The notes under the pieces were generated by a model. The model was not told where the DNA came from. It saw nothing but the letters and a program-made list of their open reading frames with translations, and ran no database searches. From positions 8,657,001-8,721,000 of the forward strand of contig JAWNZC010000322.1 of NCBI GenBank assembly GCA_035771165.1: 64,000 bases of DNA. Direction: 5' to 3'. This stretch comes from Paragorgia papillata (lineage: Eukaryota; Cnidaria; Anthozoa; Scleralcyonacea; Coralliidae). Made by a program: the position numbers and the translations under genes. Below, piece after piece: positions 34,778 to 42,129 of the stretch. Position 1 is the stretch's first letter. Every line of letters begins with the position of its first letter.

Positions 34778-35211
34778 TCACATAGTTTTCCTTGAGGGGC
34801 AGTGCCTTTGAAAATGTCCCTGGAGACCACAACTAAAACACACTATGCCGGAACTACCACGACTTGAACCCCCACCCGATGCCCGACCCCGTGACTGGCG
34901 ACGATATGGTTGCATAAGAAGCTGATGGGAACTTTTAGTCATCTTCGCGATGGTCGAAGCAACACTTGTCTCCTCCTTCGTGCCCAGCAATCTAATAATT
35001 ATATCGCCATACTCCGCACGAAAAATCAAAGGTCTTGTCTGACGCAGTAAAGCTTCGAATTCCGCGGCCTTCGGATGGCCTGCACACCTAGCCCGATCGG
35101 ACAAGCTCTGAAGCGCCGCAGATATCATCGTTGGATCCCGGAGTCTCGTTGGCGCAGAGGCTAATTGACGAACAAATTGAAGCGCAGCATCAACGCCTCC
35201 GGAAACAGGCC
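34778..35211 (-). CDS. DIRS gag exon 2, 3' part (zinc knuckle)
   Basis: Open from the Polinton junction at 35,211 to TGA at 34,778. A helical segment is followed by an Arg/Gly/Ser-rich linker and one CCHC knuckle (CFSCGLQGHFQRHC) near the end. This Gag would package the retroelement RNA. The 5' part of the same exon lies on the other side of the Polinton (49,251-49,305) and the codon frame is continuous across the two flanks if one CAGGCC copy is counted. Interrupted as it stands. Confidence 0.75.
35206..35211. repeat. Polinton target-site duplication, left copy (CAGGCC)
   Basis: CAGGCC directly outside the left inverted repeat matches 49,245-49,250. A 6 bp duplication is diagnostic of Polinton integration. 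Confidence 0.95.
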
Positions 35212-35365
35212 AGTAGATAACCCCCCCCCCCCCATATAGTGTCCAAAGGGATGCCGCCTCATTAATATTCAGCGTGACTCACGCACCGTGACTCACGCAT
35301 GACTCACGCCTGTGACATGATTGGGCAAGATTGGAATAATTATAGTATACATGAAGCTATATAAG
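35212..35365 (+). repeat. Polinton left terminal inverted repeat
   Basis: 154 bp matching the complement of 49,094-49,244 without a substitution; the only difference is 13 versus 10 C in the poly-C tract that follows AGTAGATAA. It contains three TGACTCA sites, an inverted CCAAT box and a TATA box, so it doubles as a promoter. Confidence 0.97.
35275..35365 (+). promoter_or_regulatory. Left TIR promoter: 3x TGACTCA, CCAAT, TATA
   Basis: TGACTCA at 35,275, 35,289 and 35,300 (each followed by CGC), TGATTGG at 35,318 and TATATAAG at 35,358. Transcription would run into the GRF zinc-finger gene, whose ATG is 112 nt beyond the TATA box. TGACTCA is the AP-1/bZIP consensus. Which factor binds is unknown. 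Confidence 0.65.
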
Positions 35366-35477
35366 CTCGGACATTACGATGTTAGGATTACACCTGGTCT
35401 GGTCATCTGTACTTGTTCGAGACTTTAGAGAAGGATTGGAACGTTTTTGAAAGCATTAGAAATTCTACCGTCGCACA

Positions 35478-36110
35478 ATGGAATGTTTACACGGTGAACC
35501 TGCATCTTCGACAATTACACAGAAGGGTACGTTTTGGTTTTGTGGACAGAAACCTAGTTGCGAGTTCTTTTGCCCAGAAGAAGATTGCTACATGTTTGGA
35601 AAAGCCGTAGCCTCCTTCCATGAAAGTGGATGTATACATCCAAGGTGCTATGGCCATGGACGACTAGCACAAATGCGAATGGTTAAAGATAAGATGAAGG
35701 AAAGTTACGGGAGACCATACTTTGTTTGCTGCGAACGAGGAAATCCCTGTTCGTTTTGGCAATGGGCTGATGTCTTCGAGGGTATCAAACCAATGTGTCG
35801 ACATGGTCTGATTTGTCGTACTAGCAAAGTCAAGAAAGAGGGTGACAACCAAGGTCGTCTGTTTTACTCGTGTCCCAACGAGAGAGAAAACTGCTGTGAC
35901 TTTTTCGAATGGAAACCGGAAGAAGATCCCCTTGAACCATTCTCCACTGTTCTGTTTAGTATGCCACCATCTTACAGATATACAGTCAAAAAGACTGGAG
36001 AGACATTCACGAGCCATGAAACTGATCATAAGAAAGCCTACGAAAAGTACCTTTTTCAAAAGTCGGTAAATGACTTGACTATAGACTTGGAAAAACTGAA
36101 CATTTGCTGA
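35478..36110 (+). CDS. Triple GRF-type zinc-finger protein
   Basis: 210 residues with three repeats of the GRF pattern (C-x-H-G ... G-R-x-F/Y-x-C ... C-x-F-F/W-x-W): residues about 3-32 (first, degenerate, lacking the final Trp), 57-96 (PYFVCCERGNPCSFWQW) and 107-145 (GRLFYSCPNERENCCDFFEW). In cellular proteins such as NEIL3, APE2 and topoisomerase 3-alpha, GRF fingers bind single-stranded DNA, so a role in replication or protection of displaced strands is plausible. The remaining C-terminal 65 residues show no known domain. It is first behind the left TIR promoter, with an AATAAA at 36,144 shortly after the stop. I do not recall this as a standard Polinton gene. Confidence 0.75.
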   Translation: MECLHGEPASSTITQKGTFWFCGQKPSCEFFCPEEDCYMFGKAVASFHESGCIHPRCYGHGRLAQMRMVKDKMKESYGRPYFVCCERGNPCSFWQWADVFEGIKPMCRHGLICRTSKVKKEGDNQGRLFYSCPNERENCCDFFEWKPEEDPLEPFSTVLFSMPPSYRYTVKKTGETFTSHETDHKKAYEKYLFQKSVNDLTIDLEKLNIC

Positions 36111-36176
36111 ACATGTATAATTTTGTATTCTAATTATCTATCTAATAAATATATGTTTATACCGGACTCTTTTGTG

Positions 36177-36209
36177 ATTCATTTATCTCCAACTTTGGTC
36201 GTGTGAACA
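36177..36209 (+). promoter_or_regulatory. 33 bp shared upstream element, copy 1
   Basis: ATTCATTTATCTCC through GTGTGAACA lies 30 nt before the ATG at 36,240 and matches 27 of 33 bases of copy 2 (36,648-36,680). Both follow a T-rich run and an AT-rich TATA-like stretch. It probably marks the start region of separately initiated transcripts. Confidence 0.6.
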
Positions 36210-36239
36210 CTAATTGTTATAGACCAATACGCATACGCT

Positions 36240-36614
36240 ATGGATACAATTTTTGATGAATTAAAACAACATAACATTGATATCGATAAAGATACGTTAT
36301 CATTTTATATTCAGACATGTCTTGACGATCATCGACACCTGTTTGATAGTTTTAGCGATCAATTAGATCGTGTGAACCTTCATCATATCTATGAAGAAAT
36401 GGATCTAAATAATTTTGGAAGAATAGTCGCTTATCTCGCTTTCGTGTACAGAGTTAGCGATTCGTACGATAACCAAACGGTTCGAGATGCCGTTCGACGA
36501 ACGGTGAATGATTTCCACAACGTAGATTTATCACAATACAAGAGGCGTAAGAATTCTTCGTTACGAATGCTTGGTCAACTGTTCCAGAGATTAATATATG
36601 CATATATCGCCTGA
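36240..36614 (+). CDS. Candidate Bcl-2-like protein (BH1-like motif)
   Basis: 124 residues, predicted all-helical. Residues 52-68 (EEMDLNNFGRIVAYLAF) align by eye with the BH1 motif of Bcl-2 proteins, whose core is NWGRIVA at the start of the hydrophobic central helix 5. The following DNQTVRDAVRRTVNDF would be helix 6, and the C-terminal QLFQRLIY the BH2 region, lacking the usual Trp. At 124 residues it is shorter than most viral Bcl-2 homologues and has no membrane anchor. If correct it would act in the infected cell to block mitochondrial apoptosis. It has its own upstream element (36,177-36,209). The similarity is a single motif plus helix pattern, so the call is tentative. Confidence 0.45.
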   Translation: MDTIFDELKQHNIDIDKDTLSFYIQTCLDDHRHLFDSFSDQLDRVNLHHIYEEMDLNNFGRIVAYLAFVYRVSDSYDNQTVRDAVRRTVNDFHNVDLSQYKRRKNSSLRMLGQLFQRLIYAYIA

Positions 36615-36647
36615 GTGTATATATATATTGCGTCGTTGCCTTTTTTC

Positions 36648-36680
36648 ATTCATTTACCTCTAACCTTAATTGTGTGAACA
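36648..36680 (+). promoter_or_regulatory. 33 bp shared upstream element, copy 2
   Basis: ATTCATTTACCTCT through GTGTGAACA ends at the ATG of the Cys-rich ORF (36,680) and lies 112 nt before the integrase ATG. TATATATATATT lies 20 nt upstream. Confidence 0.6.
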
Positions 36681-36886
36681 TGACTTGCTGTGGCGGTTTA
36701 CCACAAATAGCCCTTCGTAATATTTTTCGAAAGATTCGCTGCATCTCGGCGTGCTGTGGGGGGAAGATTGTGATACAGGCATCCGAATTAGATGGCGGAA
36801 CAGTACCTTCACGACCTGTATTACAACCCAAAAAGTCCGGCAAGTTTTGGCGGCGTAGATGCCTTATACCGTGTCGTAAAAAGTGA
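36680..36886 (+). CDS. Small Cys-rich ORF overlapping the integrase start
   Basis: 68 residues starting MTCCGGLPQIALRNIF, with IRCISACCGGKIVI and a basic C-terminus (WRRRCLIPCRKK). It overlaps the integrase gene in another frame from 36,792. Two CCGG Cys pairs around an amphipathic stretch could bind metal or be lipid-modified. The 5' position after the 33 bp element suggests it is translated first, with integrase reached by leaky scanning or from another transcript. It may be only a chance frame; no family is recognised. Confidence 0.35.
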   Translation: MTCCGGLPQIALRNIFRKIRCISACCGGKIVIQASELDGGTVPSRPVLQPKKSGKFWRRRCLIPCRKK

Positions 36887-37874
36887 CGGAAAATTCCAGA
36901 TATCCCGAAACAAGATAAAAACATGGCTTAGGCAACAAGATACCTATACTTTGCATAAACCCGTACGACATATTTTCAAGCGAAATCGTGTTATTGTTGG
37001 AGCGATGGATGAACAATGGGAGGCGGATCTAGTAATTATGGGCTCGCTTAGTAAAACAAATAATGGTTATAAATACGTTTTAACTGTTATTGATGTATTG
37101 TCCAAATTTGCGTGGGTGGAACCATTAAAAACAAAGACTGCAGAGAGTCTGGTTAAAGCCTTTGAAAAGATACTAAAGAATGGAAGGAAGCCGGAAAAAC
37201 TTCATACCGATAAAGGAACAGAATTTACCAATAAACGTTTTCAAAAGCTACTGAAGGACAAACATATTCGATTTTTTACAACACACAACGATACCAAGGC
37301 ATCCATCGTTGAACGATTTAACCGAACCTTAAAGGGGAAAATGTGGAAATATTTTACAGCAAAGAATACGTTGAAATATACCGATGTACTACAAAAATTA
37401 GTATATTCCTACAACCATTCGAGACACCGTAGTATTGGGATGAGACCAGCTGATGTTAATCGAGAAAACGAAAGTATTGTATGGCAAAAACTGTATGGTG
37501 ATGAGTCCATCAAACCCATCAAATATAAATTCAACATTGATGACCAAGTTCGGATTAGCAAAGCAAGACGTACATTCAAGAAAGGCTACTTACCTAACTG
37601 GACCGAAGAGGTGTTCACCATCACGAAGCGAGTACCCAGACGACCGCCAGTGTACAAGATTGCTGATTATCACAGAGAAGAGTTACAAGGAACATTTTAC
37701 GAACAGGAATTGCAAAGAGTTACAAAGACAGATAGTGACTTTTATAGAATAGAAAGAGTAATTACGTCACGAATGCGTGGTAAACGTAGAGAATATCTTG
37801 TAAAATGGTTAGGCTACCCTGAAGATTTTAATTCCTGGGTGTCAGCCGATAATGTAAAAGATATAACGAAATAA
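36792..37874 (+). CDS. INT: Polinton integrase (retroviral type) with chromodomain
   Basis: 360 residues. The catalytic core has D79 (EADLVIMG), D140 (LHTDKGTEF) and E174 (SIVERFNRT), the DDE triad of retroviral integrases that joins the element ends to target DNA. The C-terminal 45 residues (YRIERVITSRMRGKRREYLV to WLGYPEDFNSW) form a chromodomain, likely to guide integration to methylated-histone chromatin. The N-terminal HHCC zinc finger is not evident. The stop codon overlaps AATAAA (37,870-37,875). Confidence 0.96.
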   Translation: MAEQYLHDLYYNPKSPASFGGVDALYRVVKSDGKFQISRNKIKTWLRQQDTYTLHKPVRHIFKRNRVIVGAMDEQWEADLVIMGSLSKTNNGYKYVLTVIDVLSKFAWVEPLKTKTAESLVKAFEKILKNGRKPEKLHTDKGTEFTNKRFQKLLKDKHIRFFTTHNDTKASIVERFNRTLKGKMWKYFTAKNTLKYTDVLQKLVYSYNHSRHRSIGMRPADVNRENESIVWQKLYGDESIKPIKYKFNIDDQVRISKARRTFKKGYLPNWTEEVFTITKRVPRRPPVYKIADYHREELQGTFYEQELQRVTKTDSDFYRIERVITSRMRGKRREYLVKWLGYPEDFNSWVSADNVKDITK

Positions 37875-37923
37875 AAATGTGTGTATTTTACAATTTGTGT
37901 TCATTTGTGTATTATTCTTCGAC

Positions 37924-38676
37924 ATGGCAACACAGTTTTATTTAACGCTTCCAAGCAATAGCTCAATGGAATATTTTCCAGATAATACTGTAGCAAATTT
38001 TAAAGTGAAGCTTGCTGAAACTATACAACTGACAGGCGACTGGGAAGTAGCTTTATCAGAGTTATATTACCCCCATACATGGAGCGCGATTCGAAAAGGT
38101 AGTCAACAAACGTTTCTCTATAACGCTGGAACAAAATATGACGATACGGGTATTATCCCAAATGGCTACTATAACACCATTGATGAGCTGGTGGGAGCTT
38201 TAAACCGTAGCATGAACAAAGAGGCACGAGCCAAGATAAATTTTACGTATAATCGAAGTACACGGAAAGTTGCCGTCGATGTAAAAAATGGGGCAAACGT
38301 TTGGTTTAGTGGTGACATTGCTACAACATTGGGGTTTCAACAAGACACCTTTATTAAAAAGAAAACCCTAAGCCCGTACGTAGCAGATGTTAACGGTGGA
38401 TTTTCAGCCATGTATGTATACACCGATATCGTGGATGCACAGTTTGTCGGTGATGTCAAAGTGCCCCTACTCAGAATTGTCAATACTCAAGGAAGTTATG
38501 GTGAAAACGTGAATGTCAGTCTCCGCAACCTACAATATATTCCTGTCAAAGTAAAGTCCTTCGAAACAATTGAAGTGAATATAAAGGACGACAAAAACGA
38601 AAACGTATCATTTGGCTTCGGGAAGTCGATCGTGACACTTCACTTTAGACAGCGAAGATCTTCGTATTTCATTTAA
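37924..38676 (+). CDS. Polinton minor capsid protein (penton-like)
   Basis: 250 residues from the ATG at 37,924; the frame is open 45 nt further upstream but that part is hydrophobic and unlike the family. The opening MATQFYLTLPSNSSMEYFPD, then DWEVALSELYYPHTW, is characteristic of the Polinton minor capsid, a single jelly-roll that forms the five-fold vertices. It ends two bases before the next ATG. Confidence 0.85.
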   Translation: MATQFYLTLPSNSSMEYFPDNTVANFKVKLAETIQLTGDWEVALSELYYPHTWSAIRKGSQQTFLYNAGTKYDDTGIIPNGYYNTIDELVGALNRSMNKEARAKINFTYNRSTRKVAVDVKNGANVWFSGDIATTLGFQQDTFIKKKTLSPYVADVNGGFSAMYVYTDIVDAQFVGDVKVPLLRIVNTQGSYGENVNVSLRNLQYIPVKVKSFETIEVNIKDDKNENVSFGFGKSIVTLHFRQRRSSYFI

Positions 38677-38678
38677 AA

Positions 38679-39152
38679 ATGAGACATACAATTATTCCAG
38701 ACGTAAAGCAATTTCAACAGCATTATTTAAGAAGACAACAAGGTGGAAGTTTACCTGGTTTCCGAGGTGCACGTATTCAGAAAGGTTACGGCATTGGAAG
38801 TTTTTTTAAAAGTATTGCACGCTTTGCAATACCTCTGGTAAAACGAGGAGCTCAAGCTATTGGAAGAAGAGCTCTGCAAGCTGTAAAAGACGTTGGTCAA
38901 GATGTTCTGGCAGGGAAGAATGTAAAGCAAGCGATAAAAGGGCGTGGTTCTGAAGCCGTGAAAGATCTTGCTCAAAAAGGGGTCCGTCGGATTACCAACC
39001 AATCAGGAGCCGGTCGTAAACGCAAACGGGTGAATTCTCCTATAAAAGTCAACACAAAACGTAAAACCGTCAGTCGTTCACAAACTGTGAAGAAGAAAAC
39101 ATCTGAGCCTACGGAAGCACAGATTGGACCGTTTCTAAAATATAAATCATGA
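38679..39152 (+). CDS. Basic virion-type protein with amphipathic helix
   Basis: 157 residues, Arg/Lys-rich. A Gly-rich segment (GYGIGSFFKSIARFAIPLVK) is followed by GAQAIGRRALQAV and a nuclear-localisation-like tail (GAGRKRKRVNS, KRKTVSRSQTVKKK). Polintons and adintovirus-like elements carry a gene like this between minor and major capsid. A core or membrane-active protein comparable to adenovirus pVI or pX is a reasonable guess, not shown. Its stop overlaps the next start as ATGA. Confidence 0.6.
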   Translation: MRHTIIPDVKQFQQHYLRRQQGGSLPGFRGARIQKGYGIGSFFKSIARFAIPLVKRGAQAIGRRALQAVKDVGQDVLAGKNVKQAIKGRGSEAVKDLAQKGVRRITNQSGAGRKRKRVNSPIKVNTKRKTVSRSQTVKKKTSEPTEAQIGPFLKYKS

Positions 39153-40495
39153 GTCAAGCTTTTAGTGCCCTGCATAAAGATTCCTGTGGGTGTGGAAAAT
39201 CAGAATTAGATTTATTTGTAATGCCTGCTACACAAGTAGAGATGAATAAAGGATTTTGGGAAGATATAGATCCAGTATCGAGTATTGGAGCTTCAGACAC
39301 TATCGAGTTTCTGTGTGCTGCAAATTCTGATGTGTATACCGATTTAGCAAACAGCTATTTACACGTGAAAGCAAAAATAACCAACAACGACGGATCTAAT
39401 CTTGATGAAAATGTGCAAGTCGGACCTGTAAATCTGTGGATGCATGCTTTATTTTCTCAAGTAGAAGTTTACCTGAACAACAAGCTTGTCACACCATCGA
39501 GTACTGCTTATCCCTACCGATCATATATGGAGACTGTACTGAACTTTAGCAAAGACGCAAAATCATCTCATTTGACCTCAGCGCTGTTCTATAAAGATCA
39601 AGCTGGTCGAATGGATGTCGTGAACCCTGTAGCAGTAGATGCCGATGCAAACAAGGGTTTGAAACTGCGGTATGTTCATGCAAGCCAAAGTAAGTCTGTG
39701 GCTATGGAAGGAAGAATCCATTCCGACCTGTTTGCACAAGACCGTTATATACTTGGTTCTGTACCAATCAAGCTCAAGCTAGTGCGTTCAAGAAACCCAT
39801 TTTCCCTGGTGTCGTCAGCAGATCATCCTGACTTTAAAGTGGTTTTGGAAGAATGTGTATTTCGCGTTCGTCGTGTCAACGTCTCTTCTACCGTGATGTT
39901 GGCTCATACCCATGCCCTTCAACGCATCACGGCCAAGTACCCTATCAATCGTGTCAGTTGTAAAGTGGTTTCTGTACCGAGAGGAAATATGTCGGGCAAT
40001 CAACCAAATATATTTCAAGGCCCTATACCTGATCGAGTGGTTATTGGAATGGTCGATGCAGATGCTTATAATGGTACCTATGCCAAAAATCCTTTCAATT
40101 TCAAAAACTACGACATTACTTCTCTTGGTCTAACGGTAAATGGGGAACATTTACCTGGAAAACCCCTACAACTGAAATTTGCTGCTGCGAGAGGAAGTAA
40201 CTACGTGTCGGCGTTCCAAACCTTGTATGCAGGCACTAACAAGTTATTTCAAAATGATGGCAATGGTATTACACGAGACGAGTATGCCAATGGGTACACT
40301 CTATTCGTGTTTGATCTGACAGCTGATCTGTGCCTGAGTGATCATATTCAACCGATTAAAAATGGAAACGTATCGATAGAATGTCAATTTGGAACAGCTC
40401 TGACAGCAGCTATAAATATCGTGGTGCTTGGAGAATTTCAAAGTCTTATCGAAATTGACGCCAACCGCAACGTTCTATGTGACTTTAACAGTTAA
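39149..40495 (+). CDS. MCP: Polinton major capsid protein (double jelly-roll)
   Basis: 448 residues. It begins with a Cys-containing stretch (DSCGCGKSELDLFVMPATQV) and goes on with NKGFWEDIDPVSSIG, NLWMHALFSQVEVYLNN and YPYRSYMETVLNFSKDA, conserved blocks of Polinton major capsid proteins. The C-terminal part (LTADLCLSDHIQPIKNGNVS) is also typical. Double jelly-roll subunits form hexameric capsomers, placing it with adenovirus- and virophage-type capsids. It starts inside the stop of the previous gene and ends one base before the protease ATG. Confidence 0.92.
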   Translation: MSQAFSALHKDSCGCGKSELDLFVMPATQVEMNKGFWEDIDPVSSIGASDTIEFLCAANSDVYTDLANSYLHVKAKITNNDGSNLDENVQVGPVNLWMHALFSQVEVYLNNKLVTPSSTAYPYRSYMETVLNFSKDAKSSHLTSALFYKDQAGRMDVVNPVAVDADANKGLKLRYVHASQSKSVAMEGRIHSDLFAQDRYILGSVPIKLKLVRSRNPFSLVSSADHPDFKVVLEECVFRVRRVNVSSTVMLAHTHALQRITAKYPINRVSCKVVSVPRGNMSGNQPNIFQGPIPDRVVIGMVDADAYNGTYAKNPFNFKNYDITSLGLTVNGEHLPGKPLQLKFAAARGSNYVSAFQTLYAGTNKLFQNDGNGITRDEYANGYTLFVFDLTADLCLSDHIQPIKNGNVSIECQFGTALTAAINIVVLGEFQSLIEIDANRNVLCDFNS

Positions 40496-40496
40496 G

Positions 40497-40958
40497 ATGA
40501 ACACTCTACAAATCCTGAACGTCCTGAAAAGTGATCCATTTACCAAGACCGTATTTAAAGACGTGTTACCATCGGATCGTCTACCAAGTCAGATACTGAA
40601 AAGACCTAGCGGTTTTATTCTGAATGTGGATCCTAGTAATGGACCTGGTATGCATTGGGTAGCCATTTATCTCACCTCAGATGGACAAGGGGAGTTCATG
40701 GACTCGTATGGACAAGGACCGAGCTTTTATACCAAAACTTTTGAAACGTTTTTACTAGATAATACTAGCAGTTTTACTTGGAATGAACAGACTTTACAGT
40801 CATTAGGGTCTCGCGTGTGTGGACAATATTGTTTGTTTTATGCTTTACATAGATGTAGAAATATACCCATGTCAACAATTGTTGGCATGTTTACTGATAA
40901 TAAAGAATGGAATGACATGCTAGTTCGGGACTTTATGCATAAATATTATAGTGTGTAA
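40497..40958 (+). CDS. PRO: Adenain-like cysteine protease
   Basis: 153 residues from the ATG at 40,497 (an upstream TTG-opened extension overlaps the capsid gene and is ignored). The catalytic order is H53 (GMHWVAIYL), D69 (EFMDSYG), an oxyanion Gln (Q98 or Q101) and C108 (SRVCGQYC), the Ulp1/adenain C5 arrangement. It should mature capsid proteins during assembly. Last gene of the tightly packed structural group. Confidence 0.92.
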   Translation: MNTLQILNVLKSDPFTKTVFKDVLPSDRLPSQILKRPSGFILNVDPSNGPGMHWVAIYLTSDGQGEFMDSYGQGPSFYTKTFETFLLDNTSSFTWNEQTLQSLGSRVCGQYCLFYALHRCRNIPMSTIVGMFTDNKEWNDMLVRDFMHKYYSV

Positions 40959-41034
40959 TATAAATACAAAACAAATAATGTTGTAAACAATTCTTTATTG
41001 TAATATCAAAAGCTTTACAAGGAATAAATTTATT
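40959..41034. terminator. Bidirectional poly(A) signal palindrome
   Basis: The palindrome AATAAATTTATT at 41,023-41,034 gives AATAAA on both strands between the convergent protease and minus-strand genes, and on the minus strand overlaps the stop codon at 41,030. A further minus-strand AATAAA lies at 40,994-40,999. Confidence 0.7.
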
Positions 41035-41758
41035 TAACCCATTTATATGGAATGTTTTTGTCTCTTCGTTTCTGTTTTTGTTTTGTTCTTTTTGATGTTG
41101 CTGGGGCTACCTGTGACGTCAGGGGGGCGGTGTCTGAAATATCCTTAGTCTTATACTCTCGTACCATACTTAAACGATTTTCATTTCTGATGATGCCTTC
41201 GGGAACATTCATGTTTCCTAATGCTTTTGCGAAAAGCTGCCATCCAGCAGGGTTGAAATTCTTGCGTTGACGTAGAGAATCGTTGACCAAGTCGATAACA
41301 TTTGTACCAGGAATAGGTCGGCCTTTAAACACCATCTGTCCTTGGTCGTTCCACCCGATGAGGTCTTTGTTCGCTTTAAGTTTCTTAACTAGCTGGCGAG
41401 CTCTTGATTTCATTGTTACAGGTACACTTTCTAAAATGTCAGTTTCTATCTCTTCAGGCAACTCGGCGGGTTCTGTTTCAGCAGTTTCTTCTGTATTCAC
41501 TGGTTCTTCAAGAGTAGGTGGCGGTATAACGCTTACACGTACAGGTCTACTCATTCTTTTATCGTAATAATTCAGATAACGCTGAAGCGACTGATCGTAC
41601 ATTTTGACTTTCTCGTCTTGTGTTATATCTTGACGTTTAAGAAGATTTTGCATTTCTGAATCTAGTTCATTTACTTGCGCTGTTAAAGGAGTGACCAAGG
41701 GTTTCTTTCGATCTGTCATATGTTCTGGAACAAGCACCAATCTCCTGACGTGTTCCAT
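41030..41758 (-). CDS. Conserved Polinton protein, possible virion component
   Basis: 242 residues. The N-terminal half is predicted coiled coil (QVNELDSEMQNLLKRQ), followed by an acidic Pro/Glu linker. The C-terminal half has a compact block (RARQLVKKLK, IGWNDQGQMVFKGRPIPGTN, DLVNDSLRQRKNFNPAGWQL) seen in many animal Polintons as I recall. The tail is basic. Its function is unknown to me. It starts in a TAATG overlap with the gene before it. Confidence 0.65.
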   Translation of the reverse strand: MEHVRRLVLVPEHMTDRKKPLVTPLTAQVNELDSEMQNLLKRQDITQDEKVKMYDQSLQRYLNYYDKRMSRPVRVSVIPPPTLEEPVNTEETAETEPAELPEEIETDILESVPVTMKSRARQLVKKLKANKDLIGWNDQGQMVFKGRPIPGTNVIDLVNDSLRQRKNFNPAGWQLFAKALGNMNVPEGIIRNENRLSMVREYKTKDISDTAPLTSQVAPATSKRTKQKQKRRDKNIPYKWVK

Positions 41759-42087
41759 TATTTGGTTAAGAAGCTCGCTAGTTGTTCAAGTACAGGAGCT
41801 AAGAGAAACGGTAAAAAACCTTCACCTTCTTGTAGAATGACTTTCTTTCTTTTTGTTACTGGATTACGTTTATCAGCAACCAACTTGATATGATCGTTAT
41901 AAGGGGCTAGTTTCCTTGCTGTCTTCGGAGTAATCTTAATTGTTTCACACCACACGTTCAAAAGACACTGTCTAATGGCTTCTATTAAATCGTCGTCGGC
42001 TGCTTTTATAATCGCGTTTCGCAGTTGAGGATTACACTTTGCCAATACTTTTAAAACATCACAGTTCCTTCTTATACAAGCAGACAT
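41758..42087 (-). CDS. Conserved small Polinton protein
   Basis: 109 residues from the ATG at 42,087. It reads VLAKCNPQLRNAII, DDLIEAIRQCLLNVW and ends in a Gly/hydrophobic stretch (EGEGFLPFLLAPVLEQLASF). Proteins of this pattern recur in cnidarian Polintons; the end could be membrane-active or capsid-binding. No enzymatic motif is present. The stop shares a base with the next start (TAATG). A TATA box lies 34-42 nt upstream. Confidence 0.6.
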   Translation of the reverse strand: MSACIRRNCDVLKVLAKCNPQLRNAIIKAADDDLIEAIRQCLLNVWCETIKITPKTARKLAPYNDHIKLVADKRNPVTKRKKVILQEGEGFLPFLLAPVLEQLASFLTK

Positions 42088-42120
42088 GATCAAATGATTG
42101 CGCTGTCACGGGGCAACCCC

Positions 42121-42129
42121 CTTTTATAC
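42121..42129 (-). promoter_or_regulatory. TATA box overlapping the ATPase stop codon
   Basis: On the minus strand GTATAAAAG contains the TAA stop of the ATPase gene (42,124-42,126). The small protein gene starts 34 nt further on. The same 9-mer is the TATA box of the gene at 44,000. Confidence 0.6.

Noticed and set aside
37879..37923. Hydrophobic N-terminal extension of the minor capsid protein
   Set aside because: The family start MATQFYLTLPSN is at 37,924; the extension looks like leader sequence that happens to be open.
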